A stretch of DNA of 64,000 nucleotides from Oligoflexus sp. (GTDB lineage: Bacteria > Bdellovibrionota_B > Oligoflexia > Oligoflexales > Oligoflexaceae): positions 124,001-188,000 of the forward strand of contig JACMOC010000036.1 of assembly GCA_014378195.1 (NCBI GenBank). Reading direction: 5' to 3'. Position numbers and translations under genes: made by a program. The notes below the pieces were generated by a model. That model made no database searches. It had not been told where the DNA came from and worked only from the letters and a program-made list of their open reading frames with translations. Below, one piece after another: positions 34,630 to 42,818 of the stretch (position 1 is its first letter; each line of letters begins with the position of its first letter).

Positions 34630-34875
34630 TTAACGTTTGTTGGAGCTGGATAAAGGTTGATGTTGATGTTGATGCTGAGTCGATGGTTTTGCCATCTCAA
34701 CCTGCTCCAGGATCCAATGCAAAGCATCCGCTGCCGGGCCGCTGGGAGCTGCTGGTGGGGGAGGTGGACTTGGTGCAGGGGTAGTGCCACCGCCTAAACC
34801 TGAATGTTGTCCCGAAAAAGCCGCTGTCGGACAAAGAAAGAAGAGTATCCAAAGGAGTTTTTTCATAGCATTCAT
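34630..34875 (-). CDS. Small exported Pro/His/Gln-rich peptide, coupled to an HTH regulator
   Basis: An 81-residue precursor. It has a clear signal peptide (KKLLWILFFLCPTAAFS) and a mature part of about 60 residues with a GLGGG start, a run of prolines (PSPPPPPAAPSGP), a short helix (ADALHWILEQVEMA) and a QHQHQHQ tail. The ATG at 34875 overlaps the stop of the upstream regulator (ATGA), so it is translationally coupled; an internal ATG at 34866 is an alternative. No family was recognised. The pairing of an HTH protein with a small exported peptide recalls peptide-signalling cassettes, but no such system is demonstrated here. Confidence 0.6.
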   Translation of the reverse strand: MNAMKKLLWILFFLCPTAAFSGQHSGLGGGTTPAPSPPPPPAAPSGPAADALHWILEQVEMAKPSTQHQHQHQPLSSSNKR

Positions 34876-35585
34876 TCTTTATGTAAAAAGCTGGAGATGT
34901 AACTCAACATCACAACGTTAGTGCCGCGTTCGCGGCTGAATATTTTCTGCAGATCCTCTTCGAACTCATTGATCCGACGCGCGAGTTGGACAACTCCCGC
35001 ATCATTAAGACCTTCGGTATGCAGCTGAGCACACACCGCATGGTCCCCTAATTGTTTGACATCGAAGAGGTCGACAGTATGTTTGATCTGTTCGAGTATC
35101 AAGCGAGAATCGATAACTGTGAAGTTCTCATATCTAAAGTAGAGTCTTGCCTCTTTTTCGAAAATTGCGTCCATTTCGATGAGTTTATCGAGCTTGCTCG
35201 TACCATAGTCACCATATTTCTTTTCTATGATGGCGCGCGTCGTGCCCTGAGCGCTGGCAAGGGTGATAATTGCGAAACTGATGCGATCACGTAGTTCTTC
35301 ATGAATGTCAGCTGTGGGTATTTGACTGTCCAGACCTTTGACAAGCTTCGATACCCAGGACCCAACGGAGCTAAAATGGGTATTTAAAAATCCGAGTGCG
35401 CTTTCACCGGGCGCAACAACGCTTAAGAGTGAAAGCACCGTCTCGAGAGTCGGACTGTTTTCCTGTTGGTAAACGCGACGAAGAGTGGGGTAAGGCACCC
35501 CGGATTGACGAGAAAGAAGCGAAAGATTGCGGGTGCTCCTGTCCTTTAACCAATCATCAACCAAGATCTTCAAGTCTTTAAGCAT
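34872..35585 (-). CDS. HTH regulator with helical C-terminal domain
   Basis: A 237-residue protein. The N-terminus is a helix-turn-helix (about 15-50; LSLLSRQSGVPYPTLRRVYQ), followed by about 180 residues of helix with no enzyme motif. It resembles in layout the TIGR02147/DUF4423 regulators common in Bdellovibrionota, although the C-terminal half is not a clear match. It is coupled by ATGA to the exported-peptide gene. An inverted repeat about 70 nt upstream of its start (35652-35670) could be its own operator. The start ATG 35585 has only a weak purine-rich site. Confidence 0.65.
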   Translation of the reverse strand: MLKDLKILVDDWLKDRSTRNLSLLSRQSGVPYPTLRRVYQQENSPTLETVLSLLSVVAPGESALGFLNTHFSSVGSWVSKLVKGLDSQIPTADIHEELRDRISFAIITLASAQGTTRAIIEKKYGDYGTSKLDKLIEMDAIFEKEARLYFRYENFTVIDSRLILEQIKHTVDLFDVKQLGDHAVCAQLHTEGLNDAGVVQLARRINEFEEDLQKIFSRERGTNVVMLSYISSFLHKE

Positions 35586-35651
35586 AACCGTCCCCAGTTT
35601 GTATCTCTAAGTCTCTTTAGCAGTTTCAAACTCAGTCACAGCTGCGATTAC

Positions 35652-35670
35652 AATTCACCATAAATGAATT
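35652..35670. promoter_or_regulatory. Inverted repeat upstream of the HTH regulator (candidate operator)
   Basis: AATTCA (35652-35657) and TGAATT (35665-35670) form an inverted repeat separated by 7 nt, about 70 nt upstream of the regulator ATG. The spacing suits a dimeric HTH protein. Binding by the adjacent regulator is inference. Confidence 0.3.
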
Positions 35671-35758
35671 CAAAACAATTGGCCAGCTGTCCGATTAAGA
35701 ATTTATCATTTTTATAATTTGGACAACTATAGGCTGAAATATCAGCCCAAAACGCACA

Positions 35759-35786
35759 AAAGCACCTCCTTTTTAGGAGGTGCTTT
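35759..35786. terminator. Strong terminator, 12-bp stem with TTTT loop
   Basis: AAAGCACCTCCT (35759-35770) pairs perfectly with AGGAGGTGCTTT (35775-35786). It lies 12 nt past the stop of the minus-strand anchored protein and is followed on that strand by T residues. Confidence 0.85.
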
Positions 35787-35798
35787 ATGTACGGTAAA

Positions 35799-36755
35799 TT
35801 AGCGTGCTTGGCTGGGGTCGCTATTGAGGTCTTCGTAAACCTCGGGGTCGGAAATGGTTGATTTATAGGTGCTTAAGCGTAGAGCTTCCGATGCATTCTT
35901 TTTGATTTCGGTGTGAGCAACCGCCCCTTTTTTTGCAGCTACGTTAAACGTAATATTCTGAACCATGAAAAAATCGTGACTTTTAAACTTACGTTTTATA
36001 CCCGTTAAGTTGATCGTTCCCTTATGCTCCGAGAGGATATCCGCAAATTCAGGTCCACTCACAACCGCCTGGATGATATGTCCACTTGCGTCTGTGCCAC
36101 GAACCACACAACGAACCTTGCAGTCAGCAAGGCCTTCTTTTTGATAGGAAGCGTTATTAAGGGTGACAAACTTCGTCTTTTCATTCGGTCCTGATTCTGC
36201 CATGAGCGTAGCATCGCTGCGTGCGGCGAAATCCTGAGCGCTTAGCGTCGCGTCAGTTTCTGTCAACGAAACCTCGATCATTTTAGGAGTCGCGACTTTG
36301 CCGGACGTTGAATTTAAGGGATGCGAAGCGACTTTAGTCTGTTTGGTTTTTTCGAGTATATGTTTTGTTTTGTTGTGTGTAACCGCAACGGATTTAGGAA
36401 GAACCCTCATAAGAGATTTGGGCGGAATTTTCGCAGAAGGGTGAGGGGGCTCTTTATCAGGAACATAGGCTGGTTCGACTTGAAGGACTGGCGGTTTCTC
36501 TATGTTTGCCACAGTGAGCTCAGAATTAACGGCGGCTGGGGATTCGTCTACTTCATTCATATCCGGAGCAACCCTTGCTGCCAGGCTCATTGGCGGCTGA
36601 TCTTTTAGCCATTCCCGCGCCGATGGGATGATCAAGCCAAGTGCCAAACCAGTCAGAAGCATGCCGCATATTAAATCAAAGCGTGAGACAGGGGCTTTGG
36701 GTGTGACCTTGCCGTCGAGCTGGTCCTGATATTTAAACTCTTTTAGTTTTTTCAT
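35799..36755 (-). CDS. Single-pass membrane protein with Pro-rich linker (unknown)
   Basis: A 318-residue protein starting at ATG 36755, 5 nt after GGAGGA; an in-frame TTG 12 nt upstream is inside that site. It has a short cytoplasmic tail (KKLKEFKYQDQLDG), one transmembrane helix (about 23-45) and a Pro-rich, basic periplasmic linker (about 70-150, reminiscent of TonB linkers). The C-terminal domain (about 190-300) has a CKVRCVVRG Cys pair. Not recognised as a family. The gene lies downstream of the short HTH gene at 36839 and may form a regulator/anchored-partner unit with it. Confidence 0.6.
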   Translation of the reverse strand: MKKLKEFKYQDQLDGKVTPKAPVSRFDLICGMLLTGLALGLIIPSAREWLKDQPPMSLAARVAPDMNEVDESPAAVNSELTVANIEKPPVLQVEPAYVPDKEPPHPSAKIPPKSLMRVLPKSVAVTHNKTKHILEKTKQTKVASHPLNSTSGKVATPKMIEVSLTETDATLSAQDFAARSDATLMAESGPNEKTKFVTLNNASYQKEGLADCKVRCVVRGTDASGHIIQAVVSGPEFADILSEHKGTINLTGIKRKFKSHDFFMVQNITFNVAAKKGAVAHTEIKKNASEALRLSTYKSTISDPEVYEDLNSDPSQAR

Positions 36756-36838
36756 CGGTTCCTCCAAGGCCCTCAGGTGGGGCTACAGAGGGGATCGGCA
36801 GGGCTAGGGTGAACCTTAAGGATAATTTAGATTGTCAG

Positions 36839-37222
36839 TCATATCGGAATGTTGCCGATTGGTTTGAATTCCAACCCCATAAGCTCCGCTCTCAGAATCC
36901 GCATCTTAACATCGTGAAAGGCACGGCTCTCGGGCTCGGCGTCTGCTTCAAGTAGGAGGCGAAGGACTTCGGCTTGACGGTAATTGAGCTTGAACACGTC
37001 ACAGACCGGCGCCCAGTATTTGGTATTGAGGCGGCGTTTGCCATTCATGACAAAAGCTAAATAACCTTTGGAGGGAATGCCTGTGCGTTTGCAGAGAAAG
37101 GAAAAGGAGACCTTTCTGTGCTGGCTTTTATAGAGCTGATAGAGGCTTCTAAGGGTGGCGCCCGAGGTGTTTGTTTCTAAAAGAATTCGATTGATTGCAT
37201 GCTCATTGACAGCGTTAGTCAT
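36839..37222 (-). CDS. Short TIGR02147-like HTH protein
   Basis: A 127-residue protein whose middle (about 38-95; FSFLCKRTGIPSKGYLAFV, then GKRRLNTKYWAPVCDVF) matches the N-terminal DNA-binding region of TIGR02147/DUF4423 regulators. The usual C-terminal 130-150 residues are missing. Typical family proteins are about 260-280 residues, so this is a naturally short or truncated version. AGGAG lies 7 nt ahead of the ATG, which argues that it is expressed. The anchored Pro-rich protein gene follows 83 nt downstream on the same strand. Confidence 0.65.
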   Translation of the reverse strand: MTNAVNEHAINRILLETNTSGATLRSLYQLYKSQHRKVSFSFLCKRTGIPSKGYLAFVMNGKRRLNTKYWAPVCDVFKLNYRQAEVLRLLLEADAEPESRAFHDVKMRILRAELMGLEFKPIGNIPI

Positions 37223-37400
37223 TGTCTGGCTCCTGGTAAGCGCCTTTGAATAAGGGCACGGCTAGGACATCGGTTTTTGCAATTTATTGCAGAGCTAACG
37301 ACAGAAAGGCCTGGGGGCCGTTATAATGGAGGTGAAACCACGCGCTTAAATTTGTGACTACTGGTGTAAGTCCTTAATAGGGCTACAGAAGGAATGTTTT

Positions 37401-38894
37401 GTGAAACGATCTTTAGGGCTTTCACTCGGTATGGCTGCCACTCTTGGTGCTTGTGCAAAACCCCCTGTTTCCCCCAAGTTTTTGCAAGCGAGTGGCAATG
37501 ATTTACCTCAATCGCAAACGGTTGACCCTGGTGACGGACCATCCGGTCCGAATACAGCTAATGTGGGAAGTAGCCCCACCTTGGGCACCGCACCCGGTTC
37601 AACTCCAGGTCCGACTTCCTCGGTAGGGCCAGCGCCCGGTACCAACCCCGGTCCAAACACAATTCCTCCGGTCAGCGGAAAGCCGGGCGGTGTGATAGGT
37701 GCTTACTTCGTAGAATGGGGCGTTTATGGTCGCACCTACGAAATCGACAATATTCCATGGAACAAAATCAATCACCTCATCTACGCGTTTGTTCCAATCT
37801 GCGGCAACCAGGATAGCCTTAAAGCAGCTAACCCAACGGGTTGGGATACCTTGCAAAAGGAGTGTGTTGGGAAACAAAAGTTCGACATCACTATCCACGA
37901 TACATTCGCGGCTCTTGCAGCTCCTCACAATACCTATGCAAAGCTCGCCGCACAGAAAAAACTCTTTCCCAATGTCAAAATCCTGCCGTCGATTGGCGGA
38001 TGGACCCTTTCCGATGGCTTTTTTGAAATGGCTTCGACGCCTACAAACCGTGCAATTTTCATTAAATCCTGCATTAAATTTTTGCAGACCTACGATTTTT
38101 TTGATGGAATCGATATCGATTGGGAATATCCAGGCGGTAAAGGGGCCAGCGCGACCTTGGGATCGGCTGCTGATAAGGCAAACCACCTTGCTCTCATGAC
38201 CGAACTCCGTGCTGCCCTCGATACCCTTGGCGCTGCGAAAAAACGCGCCTACATGATTACTTCAGCTGTGGGAGCGGGCCCAGCTAACATCGGCAACGTC
38301 GACTACAAAAGCCTCTATGCAAATCCAAGCCATCCCTTGATCGATCTTATTTTTGCTATGACATACGATTATTATGGGGCCTGGAGCGGGCTCCGCTCGC
38401 ATCAGGCTGCCCTTTATCCCAGGGACGTTGCTTTGAGCCCTGGCTTCAGTGCTTCGGAAACGATGAGCAATATGATGACCGCCGGCGTACCGGCTTCGCA
38501 TTTGGTGATGGGCGTTGCGTCCTACGGCCGTGCGTGGCAAGGCGTGACGTCACCGACGCCACTCAGCAGCTCCCTCTCTGATCTCAGCGGCACCGCTTTC
38601 GCCATGGAAACGGGGATGTGGGAGGCAGGGATCTTGGACTACAAATTTATCGTCACGAAATTTAAAGGGGCCACTGGCTGGACGAACACCTACGATAAAA
38701 AGGCCAAGGCTCCCTATCTTTGGTCGGCCTCCCTTAAAAAACTCATAAGCTATGAGGACACCTGCTCGGTACAGGCAAAAGTCGACTATGCAGCTGAAAA
38801 AGGTCTAGCCGGCACCTTCATGTGGGAACTCGATTCCGACAATGGTGATCTTATGAACGTGATGAGCGGCGCCAAAGCAACAGGCTGCGAATAA
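37401..38894 (+). CDS. GH18 chitinase-like lipoprotein
   Basis: A 497-residue protein from GTG 37401 (AGAAGGA 7 nt upstream). A lipobox (LGAC, Cys18) is followed by a Pro/Gly/Ser-rich linker (about 40-92) and a full glycoside hydrolase family 18 domain. The catalytic DxxDxDxE motif is DGIDIDWE (235-242; acid Glu242). MTYDYYG and the C-terminal GTFMWELDSD strand are also present. GH18 enzymes cleave beta-1,4 GlcNAc polymers. As a lipoprotein it may face the cell surface and act on chitin or on peptidoglycan-like glycans. It appears to be transcribed alone. Confidence 0.9.
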   Translation: MKRSLGLSLGMAATLGACAKPPVSPKFLQASGNDLPQSQTVDPGDGPSGPNTANVGSSPTLGTAPGSTPGPTSSVGPAPGTNPGPNTIPPVSGKPGGVIGAYFVEWGVYGRTYEIDNIPWNKINHLIYAFVPICGNQDSLKAANPTGWDTLQKECVGKQKFDITIHDTFAALAAPHNTYAKLAAQKKLFPNVKILPSIGGWTLSDGFFEMASTPTNRAIFIKSCIKFLQTYDFFDGIDIDWEYPGGKGASATLGSAADKANHLALMTELRAALDTLGAAKKRAYMITSAVGAGPANIGNVDYKSLYANPSHPLIDLIFAMTYDYYGAWSGLRSHQAALYPRDVALSPGFSASETMSNMMTAGVPASHLVMGVASYGRAWQGVTSPTPLSSSLSDLSGTAFAMETGMWEAGILDYKFIVTKFKGATGWTNTYDKKAKAPYLWSASLKKLISYEDTCSVQAKVDYAAEKGLAGTFMWELDSDNGDLMNVMSGAKATGCE

Positions 38895-38938
38895 GGTTCG
38901 ATGCGATGATCCATGACGAGCGCAGCAAGGATACGGGT

Positions 38939-40147
38939 ATGACACGCAGTTCGCCTGAGCAGGTCAGTAGTGCGACAACGATAGCCACCCATGAGGTTAT
39001 CTCGGATCTTATCCGCGCAAAATCGGCCATGGAAACGTTGGTGCACGAAATGCATGATCTCACCTGTCTTGTGACCTGCGCTGGTCGCATTTTGTGGGGA
39101 AACCGAAGTGCTGCCGTATGGCTAGGTGTTGATCATGATCTTTTACATGAGAGTTCGCTTGCGCCTCTCTTCAGTGAGACCGATTGGGCAGCCTTCCTTG
39201 AGAGACTTCAAAGCCTGACAGCGCAGAGTGCTTTTGTCGAATTTCATAGCAGATTCACATCTGAGGGTAAATCCCGCGATGTCCTATGGAACGTCCGGCC
39301 TTTCAAAGCCGTGAGTGATAGAAGGGGGCTTCTCCTCCATGTGGTCGGCCGTGATATAACTGACGTCCTCCGCGAGCGTACTGAGAAAACGAAACTGGAA
39401 TCGGAGTTGGAAACGGCACAATTCATGCAATTTGCCTTTTTTCCTCCCACGCACATAGTGTCCGAAACGGTTGAAATCTGTTCTTACTATCGGGCAGCCG
39501 ACCAATGCTCGGGCGATTGGTGGGGGTATTTTGATCTTGGCAATCGGCGCGAGCTGGTATGCATCGCTGATGTCACGGGACACGGGGCAGCCTCGGCTCT
39601 GGTGACGGCAATGACGCAAGCTTCTTGTTTAGCCTTTGTTCGACAGCATGGAAAAGCCGCTGTCGTCTCGCCAGCATTGCTCATTCACGAGATAAACGAC
39701 GTCGTCTATAAGACTTTCAAAGGCGATATTTATATGACGTTTTTTGCGCTTGTCTTTGATCATGGCGCGAAGACCTGTGTTTTCAGTAACGCGGCCCATA
39801 ATTTCCCGCTCTCGCTCCGGATTGGTCGCGACAAGGGTAAACACGCCGAGGCTTTGTTTATCCAAGGGAATCCCGTTGGTCATTCGAGCGAGTCGATTTA
39901 CATGGAAACGCAGAGAGCCATCCACAAGGGCGACCGCTTCATCCTTTATACCGATGGTATTACCGAGTGCCGTAACCCCGAGAAAAAGATGTATGGGATG
40001 GGGAATTTTCGGCGATCCATCCTTAAACATGCAGAAAAAATGCCTCTCACGTGCTTTCGGGATGCCCTTATAGACGATGCCCAGGCCTTTTTTCAAGGTC
40101 AGCCTCTCGCTGATGACCTCACTCTTGCCACGCTCGACATCCTTTGA
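38939..40147 (+). CDS. PAS-SpoIIE (PP2C-type) serine phosphatase, RsbU-like
   Basis: A 402-residue cytoplasmic protein from ATG 38939, chosen because AAGGA lies 7 nt upstream; ATG 38906 is the longest frame. It has an N-terminal PAS-like sensor domain (about 40-150) and a short coiled coil. The PP2C/SpoIIE phosphatase domain (about 190-400) has SGDWWGYFDL, IADVTGHGAASALV and LYTDGITECR, which hold the metal-binding Asp/Gly residues. Such proteins dephosphorylate anti-sigma-factor antagonists or other Ser/Thr phosphoproteins on signal. No anti-sigma pair is adjacent. It ends 2 nt from the convergent gene at 40150. Confidence 0.88.
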   Translation: MTRSSPEQVSSATTIATHEVISDLIRAKSAMETLVHEMHDLTCLVTCAGRILWGNRSAAVWLGVDHDLLHESSLAPLFSETDWAAFLERLQSLTAQSAFVEFHSRFTSEGKSRDVLWNVRPFKAVSDRRGLLLHVVGRDITDVLRERTEKTKLESELETAQFMQFAFFPPTHIVSETVEICSYYRAADQCSGDWWGYFDLGNRRELVCIADVTGHGAASALVTAMTQASCLAFVRQHGKAAVVSPALLIHEINDVVYKTFKGDIYMTFFALVFDHGAKTCVFSNAAHNFPLSLRIGRDKGKHAEALFIQGNPVGHSSESIYMETQRAIHKGDRFILYTDGITECRNPEKKMYGMGNFRRSILKHAEKMPLTCFRDALIDDAQAFFQGQPLADDLTLATLDIL

Positions 40148-40149
40148 TC

Positions 40150-40755
40150 TTATAAAATCTCGAGAGACCCGGCGGCTTTGTCTTCTTTTTCCTCGAAACT
40201 AAAGGCGAGCAGCCACGTTTCATCTAAAAAATCGACAGCTACGGAACAGGTGAATTGAAAATCCTTACCGCAGACGATCCAGTAGTCAAGAAATGTCGAC
40301 GGTCGAACGACGTCTGACGCTATCAACTCATCAAATCCGCTCGTGGCCAGAGGTAATGAGATTCCCGCTGCGATGGAGCGCAGATGAAGTTCCTTTTTGA
40401 GGCCGCCTGCGACGAGATTGCTATATTCCATAAAAAGATCTTGAGTCGATTCAAGCACCCGGGCTAGCGTTCTTGCATCGGAGCCTTTTTGAGTAAGTGC
40501 CTGAGTCTCGCTCAATGTGAAATGGGATTTAAAGGTAATGCGCAATTCGCGTGATGCAATTTGAATCACAGTGAGATGGGACCCATAGACAAAATCACCG
40601 GGATTGGGATGATCTTTAACGAGGATCGACGAGCGCTGTGTGATAGCTCCAAAACGTTCTTTGGAAAGATGCTGTAAAAGCTCGTATAGCCCTCGGCTCT
40701 TGTTTCGGAGAAGGGGCGCGACAAGAATGTGTGGAGCGGAATCCTTGGCAGTCAT
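40150..40755 (-). CDS. Unknown cytoplasmic protein, possibly CheC/CheX-like
   Basis: About 201 residues from ATG 40755; GGAG lies 11 nt ahead. Longer in-frame ATGs at 40800, 40851 and 40899 have no ribosome site and would run into the divergent promoter. No signal peptide. The C-terminal half (LRSIAAGISLPLATSGFDEL and a strand-rich end) faintly recalls CheC/CheX-type folds, which dephosphorylate CheY. Because a CheY-like gene lies divergently 145 nt away, the idea is attractive, but the signature residues (E/D-xx-N) are not convincing. Confidence 0.5.
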   Translation of the reverse strand: MTAKDSAPHILVAPLLRNKSRGLYELLQHLSKERFGAITQRSSILVKDHPNPGDFVYGSHLTVIQIASRELRITFKSHFTLSETQALTQKGSDARTLARVLESTQDLFMEYSNLVAGGLKKELHLRSIAAGISLPLATSGFDELIASDVVRPSTFLDYWIVCGKDFQFTCSVAVDFLDETWLLAFSFEEKEDKAAGSLEIL

Positions 40756-40875
40756 GATGGTCTCATCTCCACAATAAGTTGGGCCAGTGGTCAGACTCAT
40801 TTTAACACAGCTGGTTTCCTTTCGAAGAATGTCCTGGGTCTCGCGACTCATCCTGGATTTACGAAAGAACGGCTG

Positions 40876-40899
40876 TATAATAGTCAGGGGGAGGCACAT
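40876..40899 (+). promoter_or_regulatory. -10 box and ribosome site of the CheY-like gene
   Basis: TATAAT (40876-40881) is a consensus -10 box, and GGGGAGG (40887-40893) lies 6 nt ahead of ATG 40900. The transcript would begin about 10 nt upstream of the start codon, with almost no leader. The -35 region (TGGATT, 40854-40859) is weak. Confidence 0.55.
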
Positions 40900-41268
40900 A
40901 TGGCCAAGATACTGATCGTGGATGACTCAGAGACTCTAAGAATCCAGCTTCGGGAGGCATTGGAGGATGCTGGCCACACGGTGATAGAGGGTGTCGACGG
41001 AGCAGACGGCTTAAGATCTGCCACCGAAAACCTTGATTTGAGGATGATCATAACTGACTTCAACATGCCCTTTATGGACGGCGTAACGCTAGCGATGAAG
41101 ATCCGTGAGATGCCTAGTTTCGCTACAATTCCTATACTCATGCTTACTACCGAAGCCACGCCCGAGATCAAGGCCGCTGGGAAAGAAGCAGGGATTTTAG
41201 CCTGGATTGTGAAACCTCTGATCCCATCCAAGGTCATGCCCGCAATTGAGAAAATACTTGCGCGATAA
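40900..41268 (+). CDS. CheY-like single-domain response regulator
   Basis: A 122-residue receiver domain only. All key positions are present: Asp8/Asp9 (VDDS), phospho-acceptor Asp53 (TDFNMP), Thr83 (LTTE) and Lys105 (VKPL). A strong ribosome site fixes ATG 40900, so the longer frame upstream is ignored. The helix 4 to helix 5 region is close to flagellar CheY proteins, but no chemotaxis operon is nearby. It may be an output or shuttle for the kinase at 44447. The gene stands alone downstream of its own -10 box. Confidence 0.9.
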   Translation: MAKILIVDDSETLRIQLREALEDAGHTVIEGVDGADGLRSATENLDLRMIITDFNMPFMDGVTLAMKIREMPSFATIPILMLTTEATPEIKAAGKEAGILAWIVKPLIPSKVMPAIEKILAR

Positions 41269-41389
41269 ACTACCCATAACCGTTTAGAATGTATAAGCTC
41301 TATTGCTTGTTGTCAGCCCTTGGACTTTAATGAGGCCTCATAGCTTATCGTTGAGAGGGAAAACCTTCTTGGAAAGCTTAGGAGAATGC

Positions 41390-42799
41390 ATGAAAGTCTT
41401 GCTGACTGGCGGAAGCGGTTTTATTGGACGTCCTCTTTGTGTGGAACTTACCAAACATGGCCACGATCTCACCCTCATAACGCGGGATCCATCTCGTTTT
41501 CAAGCAGATTGGGGCCTCCCAAGTCGGTTCCTGACTTGGGACATGGAAAAAGAAGACTGCCCCGAAAGCCTCGAGAGCTTTGACGCCATCATTCACCTTG
41601 CAGGCGAATCCATTGCAGGGGGTCTATGGACTCCCAAACAAAAAGCCAAAATTCTGAAATCTCGAATTGAGACCACCCAAGCCCTAGGCCGCGCACTGGC
41701 AAAACGTTCAACGCCGTTGCAATGTTTTATATCCGCGGCTGCAATTGGGATATATCCAAGCAGCGAGACAGCTGTTTTTGACGAATCAAGTCCTGCGGGT
41801 GATGGTTTTCTTCCCGAAGTTTGTAAGGCGTGGGAAGCATGCGTTGTGGCCCTGCCCAAGGTTGCCCGTGAAGTTCGCTGTCGATTTGGACTCGTTATAG
41901 GACAGGGAGGCGGCTTTTTGGAGAAATTGCTCCTACCGAGCCGCCTCGGGGCTGGGACGGTCTTGGGTGACGGCAGTCAGTGGATGAGTTGGGTTCATAG
42001 GGACGACGTACTCGGAATCATAAATGAAGCGCTAGTCGATGTGCGCTTTACCGGGGTTATCAATGTCGTTGCGCCCGAAGTCATAACCCAGAGAGCATTT
42101 CAGAAAGAACTCAGTCATCTTCTAAGGCGACCGCTGTTTCTCAAAGTTCCTAAATGGACGATCAAGACCATTGTTCAAGAGTTTTCGCATCTCGTTCTTG
42201 ATAGCCAAAACGTAAAAAACAAAACATTGCAAGAGCTCGGCTATGTTTATCGATTCCCGCTCCTTAAGGATGCTTTAACAGAAGCGCTGGATCTTAGAGA
42301 GAAAAACGGCAGGACTTACTTCTGTCATCGACTCGAGGCCGCTCAGTTCGTGGCCAAACCAGTGGAAGAGGTTTTTGATTTTTTCTGTAATCCTCACAAT
42401 CTGGAGCGCATAACGCCGCCCTTGTTGAGCTTTAAGATCGATCGCATAAGCTCGGAGAATATTGGAGAGGGAACCGTCATAGACTATAAACTTAAAGTCC
42501 ATGGAATCCCTATGAAGTGGAAAACTTTGATCAAAAAGTGGGCCAAAAACGAGCTTTTTGTTGATAATCAGGAGAGCGGACCTTACGCGATCTGGCATCA
42601 TACGCATCGGTTCTTTGCGGTCAAAGGAGGAACGCTTATGACCGATTGCGTGCAATATCGATTGCCGCTTGGCATGTTAGGGGAGGGGGTGGCTCTACCG
42701 TTTGTCCAGAGTGATATCCGCTCGATCTTTCGGTACCGCCGCGAAATCATTCGCAGCGAATTTGGCCAAGCAGATGTCAATTCCTCAGCGCAAACATAA
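41390..42799 (+). CDS. TIGR01777-family epimerase fused to SRPBCC domain
   Basis: A 469-residue protein from ATG 41390 (GGAG 5 nt upstream). Residues 1-295 form a TIGR01777/YfcH-type NAD(P)-binding epimerase with TGGSGFIG and HLAGESIAGG. It lacks a standard Tyr-x-x-x-Lys. Residues about 305-450 form an SRPBCC/polyketide-cyclase-like ligand-binding domain (HRLEAAQFVAKPVEEVFDFF, then NPHNLERITPP). This is the reverse domain order of the SRPBCC-SDR fusion at 18631. The substrate is unknown, but both fusions suggest handling of a hydrophobic compound. The receiver gene starts 20 nt downstream. Confidence 0.85.
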   Translation: MKVLLTGGSGFIGRPLCVELTKHGHDLTLITRDPSRFQADWGLPSRFLTWDMEKEDCPESLESFDAIIHLAGESIAGGLWTPKQKAKILKSRIETTQALGRALAKRSTPLQCFISAAAIGIYPSSETAVFDESSPAGDGFLPEVCKAWEACVVALPKVAREVRCRFGLVIGQGGGFLEKLLLPSRLGAGTVLGDGSQWMSWVHRDDVLGIINEALVDVRFTGVINVVAPEVITQRAFQKELSHLLRRPLFLKVPKWTIKTIVQEFSHLVLDSQNVKNKTLQELGYVYRFPLLKDALTEALDLREKNGRTYFCHRLEAAQFVAKPVEEVFDFFCNPHNLERITPPLLSFKIDRISSENIGEGTVIDYKLKVHGIPMKWKTLIKKWAKNELFVDNQESGPYAIWHHTHRFFAVKGGTLMTDCVQYRLPLGMLGEGVALPFVQSDIRSIFRYRREIIRSEFGQADVNSSAQT

Positions 42800-42818
42800 G
42801 GATACTCTAAAGGTTATT

